A stretch of DNA of 64,000 nt, from positions 544,311-608,310 of the forward strand of contig NZ_JAURVN010000004.1 in assembly GCF_030655415.1 (NCBI RefSeq), given 5' to 3'. Every line of letters begins with the position of its first letter. Positions within the stretch are counted from its first letter, which is position 1. This document shows positions 17,986-26,092 of the stretch, piece by piece. The notes beneath the pieces are model-generated. The model was not told the DNA's origin. It saw nothing but the letters and a program-made list of their open reading frames with translations, and searched no databases. Position numbers and translations under genes: made by a program. Origin of the DNA: Herminiimonas sp. Its GTDB lineage: Bacteria; Pseudomonadota; Gammaproteobacteria; Burkholderiales; Burkholderiaceae.

Positions 17986-18837
17986 ATGGCAAAAGCAATC
18001 AAACGTCCTTCAGAACCACATCAATGGATCTTGATCGGTCTCGGCATCACGATGACGATCCTGTTACTGATCGTCCCTCTAGTCCTGATTTTTACGCAGG
18101 CATTCAGCGGCGGCTTGCAGCTGCTGTGGCAAAACCTGAATGAAGATTACATGCGGCATGCGTTTGGCTTGACGCTGCTGGCAGCAGTGATGACGGTACC
18201 TATCAATCTGGTGTTCGGCATTCTGCTCGCTTGGTGCGTCACGCACTACGATTTTTTCGGCCGACGCTTGTTGATCACACTGGTGGAAATTCCATATGCA
18301 ACCTCACCTGTGGTTGCCGGCTTCTGCTATCTGGTGGTGTATGGACTCGAAGGCGCTATCGGCAAGTGGTTGTATGCACATGACGTGCAATTGATGTTTG
18401 CGTGGCCGGGTATCATCATGGTCACCCTGTTTATTACTGCGCCTTATATCGCGCGCATCCTGATGCCATTAATGCAAAAACAGGGCACAGAAGAAGAAAT
18501 CGCTGCCTTGTCTTTGGGCGCGACTGGCTGGCTGATTTTCTGGCGTGTGACTTTGCCGAATATCAAATGGGCTTTGTTGTACGGCGCGGTCATCACTAAT
18601 GCGCGTGCAGTCGGCGAATTCGGCGCGGTGGCCGTGGTATCCGGCACCATCATGAATCAAACCCTGACGCTGCCTCTGCTGGTCGAGCAATTGAATAACG
18701 ATTACAAGACCGCTGCAGCCTTCACCGCGGCCGCCTTGCTGGCGTGTATGGCCTTGCTGACGCTGATCCTGAAAACCATCATGGAATGGCGTCAGGAAAG
18801 ACGCGAAGCAGAATCACAAGATGTTGTCACAAGCTAA
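17986..18837 (+). CDS. cysW: Sulfate ABC transporter permease CysW
   Basis: 283 residues with about six helices, the second permease of the sulfate importer. Conserved segments include WCVTHYDFFGRRLLITLVEIPYATSPVVAG and the EAA loop EEEIAALSLGATGWLIFWRVTLPNIKWALL. The ATG at 17986 is preceded by AAGGAC. The gene normally next in this operon, the ATPase cysA, is not present: the following 380 bases contain no supported gene, only a weak AAAACT-TTT-AGTTTT hairpin near 18960. Confidence 0.93.
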   Translation: MAKAIKRPSEPHQWILIGLGITMTILLLIVPLVLIFTQAFSGGLQLLWQNLNEDYMRHAFGLTLLAAVMTVPINLVFGILLAWCVTHYDFFGRRLLITLVEIPYATSPVVAGFCYLVVYGLEGAIGKWLYAHDVQLMFAWPGIIMVTLFITAPYIARILMPLMQKQGTEEEIAALSLGATGWLIFWRVTLPNIKWALLYGAVITNARAVGEFGAVAVVSGTIMNQTLTLPLLVEQLNNDYKTAAAFTAAALLACMALLTLILKTIMEWRQERREAESQDVVTS

Positions 18838-19217
18838 ATAATATTTCGGGATGTGCAGTATTCGGAGTTAATTTCGCGCTGCCGCCCTTCCCCTCCCCAA
18901 AATCCACTATCATCGCGCTGCGCTGCAGAACAGCTTGCGGCCAGCATTTCCACTTAGTTAAAACTTTTAGTTTTGACCTCGTTCGCAAGGCGCCTCGCGC
19001 GCTCATTGCACCCCGTCGTAAAAAACGAATATGTCTGTCACAACGTCAGTGCATTCCTACAAACTTTTGGGATGATTTCTGATCGCTATTCACGGATGGC
19101 TCATCTATTCTCGCAACTCAGGTCGCAAACACAATTTGCCAAAGAGTAAATACGCGGCATGCGATATCAACCAGCAGCTTGGCAATTCTGCAAGCCGCCT
19201 TAAATAAGGAAAACGAT

Positions 19218-19412
19218 ATGTACAGCAATCACGACGAGATCAACAATCCATATTTCCTGACGCACGTTCGCCCTATTCCGGATGCCTTTAAATTCCAGGC
19301 TGATGACCAGGATAATAACGATAATGCATCGACCGAGTTGGAAGAAGATGCAGATCCTGCGCATATCACCACAGTTCCATTCAGCACGACCAAGGTCGGC
19401 TCGTTTCAATAA
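19218..19412 (+). CDS. Small acidic protein of unknown function
   Basis: A 64-residue protein starting MYSNHDEINNPYFLTHVRPI, rich in Asp, Glu and Asn in the middle (QADDQDNNDNASTELEED) and ending with a Ser/Thr-rich tail. AAGGA lies eight bases before the ATG at 19218. There is no signal peptide, membrane segment or cysteine, and I recognise no family; the composition suggests a flexible cytoplasmic protein. It is monocistronic, preceded by 380 bases without a supported gene and followed 14 bases later by a large folded element (19426-19501). The reading is supported mainly by the ribosome site and codon regularity. Confidence 0.55.
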   Translation: MYSNHDEINNPYFLTHVRPIPDAFKFQADDQDNNDNASTELEEDADPAHITTVPFSTTKVGSFQ

Positions 19413-19425
19413 AATTATTTAAGTC

Positions 19426-19501
19426 GGATCAGCTTTGCGCCTTATAGCCTCGCTATAAACCTAGTTACTACCTTAGTAGCTAGATTGCGCAAAACTGATC
19501 C
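19426..19501. repeat. 76-base three-way-junction inverted repeat element
   Basis: An outer stem pairs 19426-19440 with 19487-19501 (14 of 15 positions paired, one C-A mismatch). It encloses two perfect or near-perfect hairpins: TTATAGC-CTC-GCTATAA (19442-19458) and a 10-bp stem 19461-19470 / 19474-19483 (one G-T pair) with a CCT loop. Only six bases are unpaired at the junction. It lies between the small acidic protein gene and the convergent SDR gene, with no T-tract on either side. It could be a structured RNA, a bidirectional terminator or a palindromic repeat unit; I do not recognise it as a known family. Confidence 0.75.
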
Positions 19502-19641
19502 CCACTCTGCTTCACACTCTTCCGTAAATTTTCCCACCGTCGTTTTTGCATCATCGCAAAAGCTGATGCTGCATTCCCTCATTAAACAGAACGCAATTTT
19601 TCATCACGATCTTGTTCCCTCACGAGGGTGCCAGCACGCGC

Positions 19642-20400
19642 TTAAATAAACATTCCGCCTGACACTTCTATGCGCTGTGCGTTGACCCAACGACTACCAT
19701 CTGACAGCAGAGCTACAATCGCACCACCGATATCATCAGGCAGGCCGACGCGGCCCAATGCAGTCATGGCCGCGATGTGCCCGTTGATTTGCGCGTTGTC
19801 ACGCACGGCGCCGCCACGGAAATCTGTTTCGATCGCGCCTGGTGCCAGTGTATTGACGACAATACCGCGTGCGCCAAACTCTTTTGCCATATAACGTGTC
19901 ATCACTTCGACCCCGCCTTTCATCATTGCGTAAGCGGCATAATCAGGAAAGCTAAAGCGCGTCAGGCCAGTCGATATGTTGACGATGCGGCCGCCATCCG
20001 CGATCACGGGTAACAGTTTTTGCGTCAGGAAAAACGGCCCTTTCAAATGGATATTCATCAACTGATCGAACTGCTCTTCCGTTGTCTCCGCAATGCTGGC
20101 GCCCAGACCGATGCCTGCGTTATTCACCAAATAGTCGAAGTCTTCCGCATTGAATTTGGTATGCAAGACATCTTTCAGCGCGGTGACAAAAGACCCAAAC
20201 GACCCGCTATTGCCTACGTCAAGTTTTAACATTGCAGCACGTCCGCCCTTGCTTTCGATCTCCTTGATCAAGGCATCTGCCTCCACCGTATTGCTGTGAT
20301 ACGTGCCGATGATGGCGACGCCTTGTGCGGCAAGATGCAGTGCCGTATTTTTACCCAGACCGCGGCTTGCTCCGGTGATGATGGCGATTTTCTGTGTCAT
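19642..20400 (-). CDS. Short-chain dehydrogenase/reductase
   Basis: 252 residues, classical SDR length. The cofactor motif TGASRGLGK lies near residue 12, NNAG (VNNAGIG) follows, and the catalytic Ser and YxxxK are in VNISTGL...DYAAYAMMKGG. The family oxidises or reduces alcohols, ketones or sugars with NAD(P); the substrate is unknown. The start is ATG at 20400 with AGAGGAAA upstream; the frame is open 32 codons further but unsupported. It is divergent from a LysR gene with which it shares a 110-base spacer carrying two copies of a 14-base repeat, so that regulator probably controls it. Confidence 0.88.
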   Translation of the reverse strand: MTQKIAIITGASRGLGKNTALHLAAQGVAIIGTYHSNTVEADALIKEIESKGGRAAMLKLDVGNSGSFGSFVTALKDVLHTKFNAEDFDYLVNNAGIGLGASIAETTEEQFDQLMNIHLKGPFFLTQKLLPVIADGGRIVNISTGLTRFSFPDYAAYAMMKGGVEVMTRYMAKEFGARGIVVNTLAPGAIETDFRGGAVRDNAQINGHIAAMTALGRVGLPDDIGGAIVALLSDGSRWVNAQRIEVSGGMFI

Positions 20401-20433
20401 GTCATTTCCTCTTTGGTTAATGGATGAACGAAG

Positions 20434-20489
20434 TATATTGTTCGGCCAATTGCAGATAAATAGCAATAATATGAATATACTGTTCGGAC
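20434..20489. promoter_or_regulatory. Duplicated operator in the SDR-LysR divergent spacer
   Basis: TATATTGTTCGGCC (20434-20447) and TATACTGTTCGGAC (20476-20489) are direct repeats with 12 of 14 bases identical, placed exactly 42 bases apart (four helical turns). The second overlaps the promoter region of the LysR gene and the first that of the SDR gene. Likely binding sites for the LysR protein. Confidence 0.6.
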
Positions 20490-20510
20490 TAAACAAACCA
20501 ATAGATCGCC

Positions 20511-21422
20511 ATGGCAGCTAACAAATTTGACCTTTTAAGAAGCTTTGTACGCGTAACTGAAGTCGGCAGTTTTACCCAGGCAGCTAGCAGTCTTGGCTTG
20601 CAAAAGGCCAGCGTTTCTGAGCATGTGCGAGCGCTGGAAGAACTGGTTGGCGCGCGACTTTTACACCGCACGACGCGCAAGGTTCAACCCACGCATGACG
20701 GCATTGCACTGTTCGAACGTTGCAAGGATTTGTTATCCGATATGGATGATTTGGAGGGCATGTTTCGCCGTGATGGCGCTGCATTGACGGGACGTTTGCG
20801 GGTGGATATGCCGACCGCGGTGGCGCATAAAGTCGTCATGCCGCATCTGGCAGAATTTGTAGCGCAGTACCCGCACGTACAAATCGAGATCAGCAGCGCC
20901 GACAGGCGTGTCGATGTCGTGCGCGAAGGATTTGATTGTGTGTTGCGCGTTGGCGATACCGTTGATCCTTCTCTGATTGCGCGCAAGTTGGGCGCGTTTC
21001 AGATGGTCAATTGCGCCAGCCCGGCCTACCTGAAGCAATATGGCACACCTCAATCGCTGGAAGATTTAGCTTCGCATCAACTCGTGCATTACACGCCGGT
21101 ACTCGGTATGCGTTCATCTGGTTTTGAATACGTTGTCGATGGCAAAACCATCGCGATCGCGATGTCAGGCGCCGTCAGCGTAAACAATATCGAAGCCTAC
21201 GAAGCAGCGTGTTTAGGTGGATTAGGGATCGTACAGTCGCCGCTATCCGGCTTGCGCGATCATATTAAGCAAGGTCGGCTGGTCAGCATCTTGCCGCAAT
21301 ATCTGCCAGCGCCCATGACAGTCTCACTGCTCTATTCACATCGACGTCATCTGCCGCAACGCGTGCGGATTTTTATGGATTGGCTGGCCGACTTGATGGA
21401 ACGGCATTATCCGTTCCAATAA
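20511..21422 (+). CDS. LysR-family transcriptional regulator
   Basis: 303 residues: an N-terminal winged helix-turn-helix (FDLLRSFVRVTEVGSFTQAASSLGLQKASVSEHVRALEELVGARLLHRTTR, about residues 5-60) and a periplasmic-binding-type effector domain (about 90-295). It belongs to the group related to DsdC/AaeR-like regulators of small catabolic operons, which I cannot narrow. It is divergent from the SDR gene and its spacer holds a duplicated 14-base repeat. A bidirectional hairpin follows the stop. Confidence 0.9.
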   Translation: MAANKFDLLRSFVRVTEVGSFTQAASSLGLQKASVSEHVRALEELVGARLLHRTTRKVQPTHDGIALFERCKDLLSDMDDLEGMFRRDGAALTGRLRVDMPTAVAHKVVMPHLAEFVAQYPHVQIEISSADRRVDVVREGFDCVLRVGDTVDPSLIARKLGAFQMVNCASPAYLKQYGTPQSLEDLASHQLVHYTPVLGMRSSGFEYVVDGKTIAIAMSGAVSVNNIEAYEAACLGGLGIVQSPLSGLRDHIKQGRLVSILPQYLPAPMTVSLLYSHRRHLPQRVRIFMDWLADLMERHYPFQ

Positions 21423-21469
21423 AAAAGAGAACGATAAAAGAATAAGATTCGTCGCTCTCTTTTTATTCT
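21423..21469. terminator. Bidirectional terminator between LysR and nhaR genes
   Basis: AAAAAAGAGA pairs with TCTCTTTTT across an A/T-rich loop, giving T-tracts on both strands between the convergent LysR and nhaR genes. Confidence 0.65.
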
Positions 21470-21488
21470 TTGCTTGATTTAAATCTAC

Positions 21489-22388
21489 TTATCGAATCAG
21501 ACTTTCACGCGCTGCTGAACTGATCGCTACCACCGCAGGATGCGACAACTGGCGCTCTACCGAGATAGCATAAAACTGTTCGGTGACCAAAGTCGTGCGA
21601 CCAATTTCGGTTACGCCATATTGCTTCTTGATTTGCTCCGCCACCGCCGATGGTGCGGCAAAAATACCTTTGCCCGCTGCGCCGAAAGCTTGCAGCAACG
21701 CGCCATCGTCAAATTCACCAATGATGCGTGGACGGACTTTTTCTTTTTCAAACCAGCGTATCAAACGCGGTCTGACTGCTGCATCTTCACCCGGCATCAA
21801 GAAAGGTGCTCCATCCAGACTTTTCGGAAAACCCTTCTCGTATTCTTTCGCCAGTTCATCCGTTGCAAAGAAAGTCACGCCGCACTCGCCCAGCAAATGG
21901 TTATAGCCGCGCACATCGATATTCGCAGGCATCGGGCTATCGGCAATCACAATATCCAATCTGTGCACCGCCAAATCGGCCAGCAGGCTGGTCAACTTGC
22001 CTTCGCGACAAACGATACGCAAGGACTCGGGCAATTCCATCGCCGGCTCCAGCAGCAGATACGCAATTGCTTTTGGCACCGCATCAGCTACACCAACTCT
22101 GAATTGCAAAGGCCATCCGCCCGGACGGAAACGCAAAACCTCTTGCAACTCTTCGCCCAGCGTAAAAATTTCATCCGCATAACCCAACACCACGCGCCCG
22201 GCATCGTTGAGCTCAAGACGTCGACCAACACGGTTGAATAATTTGTATCCGAGCACATCTTCAAACAAGGTGATCTGACCGCTGATGGTTTGCGGCGTAA
22301 GATGCAAACGCTCGCTGGCGCGGCCTATGCCCCCTGCTTTGGCAACCACCCAAAAATAATGCAAATGCTTGTAATTCATTGTGCTCAT
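21489..22388 (-). CDS. nhaR: Transcriptional activator NhaR (LysR family)
   Basis: 299 residues. It aligns along its length with NhaR of enterobacteria by eye: MNYKHLHYFWVVAKAGGIGRASERLHLTPQTISGQI at the N-terminus and FDDGALLQAFGAAGKGIFAAPSAV, the equivalent of the FDDAALMKAFG segment, in the effector domain. NhaR activates the Na+/H+ antiporter gene nhaA in response to Na+ and also biofilm genes. Two starts three codons apart (22388 and 22379) are possible. No nhaA lies beside it; the divergent neighbour encodes a BI-1-family membrane protein, and the 200-base spacer is A/T-rich with several short dyads. Confidence 0.9.
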   Translation of the reverse strand: MSTMNYKHLHYFWVVAKAGGIGRASERLHLTPQTISGQITLFEDVLGYKLFNRVGRRLELNDAGRVVLGYADEIFTLGEELQEVLRFRPGGWPLQFRVGVADAVPKAIAYLLLEPAMELPESLRIVCREGKLTSLLADLAVHRLDIVIADSPMPANIDVRGYNHLLGECGVTFFATDELAKEYEKGFPKSLDGAPFLMPGEDAAVRPRLIRWFEKEKVRPRIIGEFDDGALLQAFGAAGKGIFAAPSAVAEQIKKQYGVTEIGRTTLVTEQFYAISVERQLSHPAVVAISSAARESLIR

Positions 22389-22591
22389 GGCGTTTTTATA
22401 CTCAGTTTTTACGAACCAAAAATTGATTATATTCGAATTTTCAATAGAATAAAAAGCCTGTACATTTAAACTGCCTCATATTGGAACACGGTAAATAAAA
22501 CCAGACAAAGTAGAACTGCAGACGCATAAATGCATCTTACTTTGCGTGACCAGCATGATGGCAGTACACACACACTTGAGGAGTAGCTAAC

Positions 22592-23275
22592 ATGAACCCA
22601 GTTGACCAACTACGCAGTTCCCCACAAACGGCAGGTTTCTCGACGTCCGTTCTATCGACCAACAAGGTCATTCGCAATACGTATTTATTGCTTTCCCTGA
22701 CCTTGCTGTTCAGCGCGATGACAGCCGGTGCCACGATGGCGTTGAATCTGCCACCACCTGGTTTCATCATCACGATGGTTGGCTATTTCGGCTTGCTGTT
22801 CCTGACTAATAAATTCCGCAATCAGGGCTTGGGCATCGCTTGCGTGTTCGCACTGACAGGCTTCATGGGTTACACCATCGGACCTTTGTTGAATATGTAT
22901 CTTGGCTTGCCGAATGGTGGTCAGACTGTAATGATGGCGTTCGGCGCAACCGCTGCAATCTTCATCGCGCTGTCGGCTTACGCACTCACTAGCCGCAAGA
23001 ACTTCAACTACATGGGCGGCTTTTTGACAGCCGGCATTCTGGTTGCATTTTTGGCTTCGCTGGGCGCTTACTTCTTTGAAATCCAGGCCTTGTCGCTGGC
23101 GGTTTCTGCTGCGTTCGTGCTGCTGATGTCGGGTCTGATCCTGTACGAAACCAGTGAAATCATCCACGGTGGAGAAACCAATTATGTGATGGCGACCGTC
23201 ACCTTGTTCGTGGCGATTTTCAATCTGTTCGTCAGCCTGTTGCAATTGCTGGGCTTCGTGAATAGCAACGACTAA
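22592..23275 (+). CDS. Bax inhibitor-1 (YccA/YbhL) family membrane protein
   Basis: 227 residues with a cytoplasmic N-terminus of about 25 residues and seven membrane helices, the BI-1 layout. Family segments include RNTYLLLSLTLLFSAMTAGATM, ALTGFMGYTIGPLLNMYL and YETSEIIHGGETNYVMATVTLFVAIFNLFVSLLQLLGF near the C-terminus. In E. coli the relative YccA modulates FtsH; others conduct calcium. GAGGAG lies eight bases before ATG 22592. It is monocistronic and divergent from nhaR. Confidence 0.93.
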   Translation: MNPVDQLRSSPQTAGFSTSVLSTNKVIRNTYLLLSLTLLFSAMTAGATMALNLPPPGFIITMVGYFGLLFLTNKFRNQGLGIACVFALTGFMGYTIGPLLNMYLGLPNGGQTVMMAFGATAAIFIALSAYALTSRKNFNYMGGFLTAGILVAFLASLGAYFFEIQALSLAVSAAFVLLMSGLILYETSEIIHGGETNYVMATVTLFVAIFNLFVSLLQLLGFVNSND

Positions 23276-23388
23276 GCACTAGTTGAAAACCGGCCAAGCT
23301 AGGTCGGATTGTTTCCCTGATGTTCTTATGACGTTCAAGTAAGCTCCGCGCCATCTTCGGATGGCGCGTCTACATCCAAGGCGCAAAC

Positions 23389-23652
23389 ATGAAATGCCCA
23401 ATCTGTACCGATATGCATCTTATTATGTCCGATCGGCATGGAATTGAAATCGATTACTGCCCGCTATGTCGCGGCGTCTGGCTGGATAGAGGCGAGTTCG
23501 ACAAATTGATAGAGCGTTCCGCCACGGCATTGGTAGGTGATGCCCCACCTAAACAAAACGGCGATGGAAAACAGAAGTTGCATGGCTACAGCAAAGAAGG
23601 GTACGGCCAGAAAAATAAAAAGGATTTAATAGGCGAGTTATTCGACTATTAA
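23389..23652 (+). CDS. Small zinc-ribbon protein (zf-TFIIB type)
   Basis: 87 residues. The first 45 form a TFIIB-like zinc ribbon with two CPxC knuckles (C3-C6 and C25-C28) followed by GVWLDRGEFDKLIER, the hallmark of this family. The C-terminal part is basic and Gly/Lys-rich (QNGDGKQKLHGYSKEGYGQKNKK). Function is unknown, presumably nucleic-acid or protein binding. ATG 23389 follows GGCGCAAAC, a weak ribosome site; a terminator lies 28 bases after the stop. Confidence 0.85.
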   Translation: MKCPICTDMHLIMSDRHGIEIDYCPLCRGVWLDRGEFDKLIERSATALVGDAPPKQNGDGKQKLHGYSKEGYGQKNKKDLIGELFDY

Positions 23653-23679
23653 TCTCTGAATTCTCATGCAATAGATGCA

Positions 23680-23717
23680 AAATGGCCGCAAACTCAACAA
23701 GTTGCGGCCGTTTTAAT
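23680..23717 (+). terminator. Rho-independent terminator after the zinc-ribbon gene
   Basis: AAAATGGCCGCAA pairs with TTGCGGCCGTTTT around a 10-base loop, with a TTTT-AATTT tail. The remaining 265 bases before the carbonic anhydrase gene show no supported gene. Confidence 0.85.
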
Positions 23718-23982
23718 TTGAGGCATTCGCACTACTTTACTGCATTTAGATCTCCGTCTTCTCTCTCATTTTCCCTTAGCAACACCGCCCTTACATCCAA
23801 TGAAATCTCGTTGAAAGGTGCATTTGCAGGTGCTTACGCCAGCTTGAACTTCCCATTTCACTTGAAAACTTTAGCCCTGCAAACCTTCAGCGAATGCTTT
23901 AAAGTAGCGAACGTCCGGCCGCAAGCGCCACTTTTTCTGTATCAACCATGCGGAAAAAGAATCAAAACGTAAGGGAAAAACA

Positions 23983-24612
23983 ATGACTACAGCAAAAGAA
24001 GCACTGGAACGTCTGCGCGAAGGTAACCGCCGTTTCGTCGCCGATACCCGTAACGATGAAAATCAATCTGCGCTCGCGCGCCGCAAAGAAGTGGCGGATG
24101 GACAAGAGCCATTTGCGATTATTCTCGGTTGCTCAGACTCACGCGTACCGGCAGAAATGGTGTTTGATCAGGGCTTAGGCGACTTGTTTGTGATTCGCGT
24201 CGCCGGCAATATCGTGGCACCGTCGCAAGTTGGTAGCGTCGAATTCGCAGCGGCTCAGTTCAAGACAAAATTGGTAGTTGTACTTGGGCATTCGAAATGT
24301 GGTGCGATTGTGGCGACACTGGAAGAATTAAAGCGACCGAATGAAAATCAATCGCGCAATTTGAAATCCATCGTTGATCGTATTCGCCCATCTGTAGAAA
24401 CCTTGCTCGAAACAGATTTGAAACATGACCACGATGCATTGGTACACCAATCAATACGTGCGAATATTCGAGCGTCCGCTAATCACTTGCGTCATGGCTC
24501 CGAGTTGCTCGAAAACCTGATTCAAAATGAAGGCTTGCTGGTGGTTGGTGCCGAGTATTCGCTGGAAACCGGCGCTGTAGAATTTTTTGATGGCCTACCG
24601 AGCAATAGCTGA
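23983..24612 (+). CDS. can: Beta-class carbonic anhydrase
   Basis: 209 residues. It interconverts CO2 and bicarbonate in the cytoplasm. Zinc ligands and the activating dyad are visible: C50 with D52-R54 (GCSDSRVPAE), H103 and C106 (LGHSKCGA). The length and the GNIVAP segment fit plant-type/bacterial beta carbonic anhydrases. ATG 23983 is preceded by AAGGGAAAA. It has its own terminator. Whether the ortholog is Can or CynT cannot be decided; no cyanase gene is adjacent. Confidence 0.93.
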   Translation: MTTAKEALERLREGNRRFVADTRNDENQSALARRKEVADGQEPFAIILGCSDSRVPAEMVFDQGLGDLFVIRVAGNIVAPSQVGSVEFAAAQFKTKLVVVLGHSKCGAIVATLEELKRPNENQSRNLKSIVDRIRPSVETLLETDLKHDHDALVHQSIRANIRASANHLRHGSELLENLIQNEGLLVVGAEYSLETGAVEFFDGLPSNS

Positions 24613-24620
24613 AACACCAA

Positions 24621-24648
24621 GCCGGCCTTGCTCAAGGCCGGCTCTTCT
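24621..24648 (+). terminator. Terminator of the carbonic anhydrase gene
   Basis: GCCGGCCTTG-CT-CAAGGCCGGC, a 10-bp GC-rich stem followed by TCTTCTT, eight bases after the stop. Confidence 0.85.
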
Positions 24649-24695
24649 TAAGCACTCACAATCATCTTCACGCTCATTAAAGCGAACTGCTGGAA

Positions 24696-25829
24696 TCAAT
24701 ATTCCAGACTAATCGTAATCGAACCAAAGCTCTGCGCATCCTTCTGCTGACGGAATTCCTTGCTACGCAAAACCTGCGCATAAGTTATTTTCCCGCCGGC
24801 CCATTGGTAGGCGATACCGGCTGACACATCACCGACAAAGTATTCCTTGGCGACGCTATGGCTATCCGAGAAGGTATTTCCGTCGAGGAAAATATTGTGC
24901 GCGACAGCGCGTGCATCTACTGCGACAAAAGTATGGATGCCACCGCCGGACAATCGTCGCGTCGCATTGATAGGTAAGGGCGCGTTGCTGTCGCTGGCCG
25001 GACGAATCGGCGAAGTACCAAAATCATCAGGTAAAAAAGTCCCGAGGCGCATCTCAAAACCGGCGTTCAGATACGTCTTCACATTGCCCAGGCTGAAACC
25101 ATAGTGCGTGATCGCATCGAACTTCGGACCATCGGCCTTGTTAATCACCAGCACCTTGTTTTTTCTTTCCTTCACAAACTGAATCCCCAACTCATCATTG
25201 AGTTGATTGTCCCAGCCGTTGAAGCGATCAATCCCGCGCCAGTCGTGAATCGTGTTCTGTGTTTGTCGAGCCAATGACGCAGGGCCAACCACACCGACAT
25301 CAATCTCGACCGTATCCATGACGTTTGCGGTCCGCGCATTGTAGGCAAAGCCCATGTACAACCAACCCGCATAAGGCCGGTCATCCTTGATCAGATCAGT
25401 GCGATATTTATCAGTAGGTGTGTACATGGACTGGCCAAAACTGATGACCATATTGCGCGAGTCAAACGCACCTGGTTGCAAGGCTTGAGAAAAACGATTC
25501 AGCTGCCGTACCCATTTTGGCAAGCACGGATCATTGATGTAATCCGCCAGATTCGCCGAAACCCACGACAGCTTTATACCGTTGGTGTAATTATTATCGG
25601 TGCCGGCAAACAGATCGTTCTCGTAATAGAGATTGAATACCTCGGGATAATTTTTAAGTTCACGTATGCCCGGCTTGGCGGCACAGGTGTCCTCGATAGG
25701 CTGCTTGCTTAGCTCTGCTTTCAGATCACCAATCGCCTCCTCTGCGAATGCGCCAGCACTCAGCATCAGGCAGGATAGCGATAAAGAAAAGAGTATCGAG
25801 TTTTTATGTGAAAGACGAGCTATCGGCAT
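24696..25829 (-). CDS. lpxR: LpxR-family outer-membrane lipid A deacylase
   Basis: 377 residues with a signal peptide of about 29 residues (cleavage near AFA-EE). LpxR removes the 3'-acyloxyacyl chain of lipid A at the outer membrane and needs calcium. Conserved family elements: YENDLFAGTDNNYTNGIKLSW (Asn-Asp of the active site), DDRPYAGWLYMG, an HDWRG histidine, and GFSLGNVKTYLNAGFEMRLG. It ends in an aromatic residue (SLEY), as expected for a beta-barrel. In context it joins lpxK and tamAB as envelope functions in this window. It is convergent with the carbonic anhydrase gene. Activity is inferred from family. Confidence 0.85.
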   Translation of the reverse strand: MPIARLSHKNSILFSLSLSCLMLSAGAFAEEAIGDLKAELSKQPIEDTCAAKPGIRELKNYPEVFNLYYENDLFAGTDNNYTNGIKLSWVSANLADYINDPCLPKWVRQLNRFSQALQPGAFDSRNMVISFGQSMYTPTDKYRTDLIKDDRPYAGWLYMGFAYNARTANVMDTVEIDVGVVGPASLARQTQNTIHDWRGIDRFNGWDNQLNDELGIQFVKERKNKVLVINKADGPKFDAITHYGFSLGNVKTYLNAGFEMRLGTFLPDDFGTSPIRPASDSNAPLPINATRRLSGGGIHTFVAVDARAVAHNIFLDGNTFSDSHSVAKEYFVGDVSAGIAYQWAGGKITYAQVLRSKEFRQQKDAQSFGSITISLEY

Positions 25830-26092
25830 TGAGAGAACTTTGAAATCATTTTTATATAAATCGGATCGAACGCAAATATCGCTGCGCTGTCCACTCCCTG
25901 ACTACTTGTATTACTTTGTTACTACTTTGCTTTTAATTTACTCTGCTGCACATTAATTTCAGTTTATATGCTGATCTATGCGCTGGCGCACATAAACTGC
26001 ACGTAAGCCAATAATATGTCGGTCGGCGTTGTTTGTTTTGCACGCGTTCTGCACGTTACACTAGACCATCCAACCATTTTCAGGATCGCCAG

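Noticed and set aside
18744..19082. 112-codon ORF overlapping the end of cysW
   Set aside because: It begins inside cysW in another frame and runs through a non-coding spacer; no ribosome site.
19426..19501. tRNA or tRNA-like interpretation of the branched inverted repeat
   Set aside because: It has two arms instead of three, loops of three bases and no T-loop or CCA end, so it is not a tRNA.
23682..23972. 96-codon ORF before the carbonic anhydrase gene
   Set aside because: It starts inside a clear terminator hairpin and has no ribosome site or recognisable domain.
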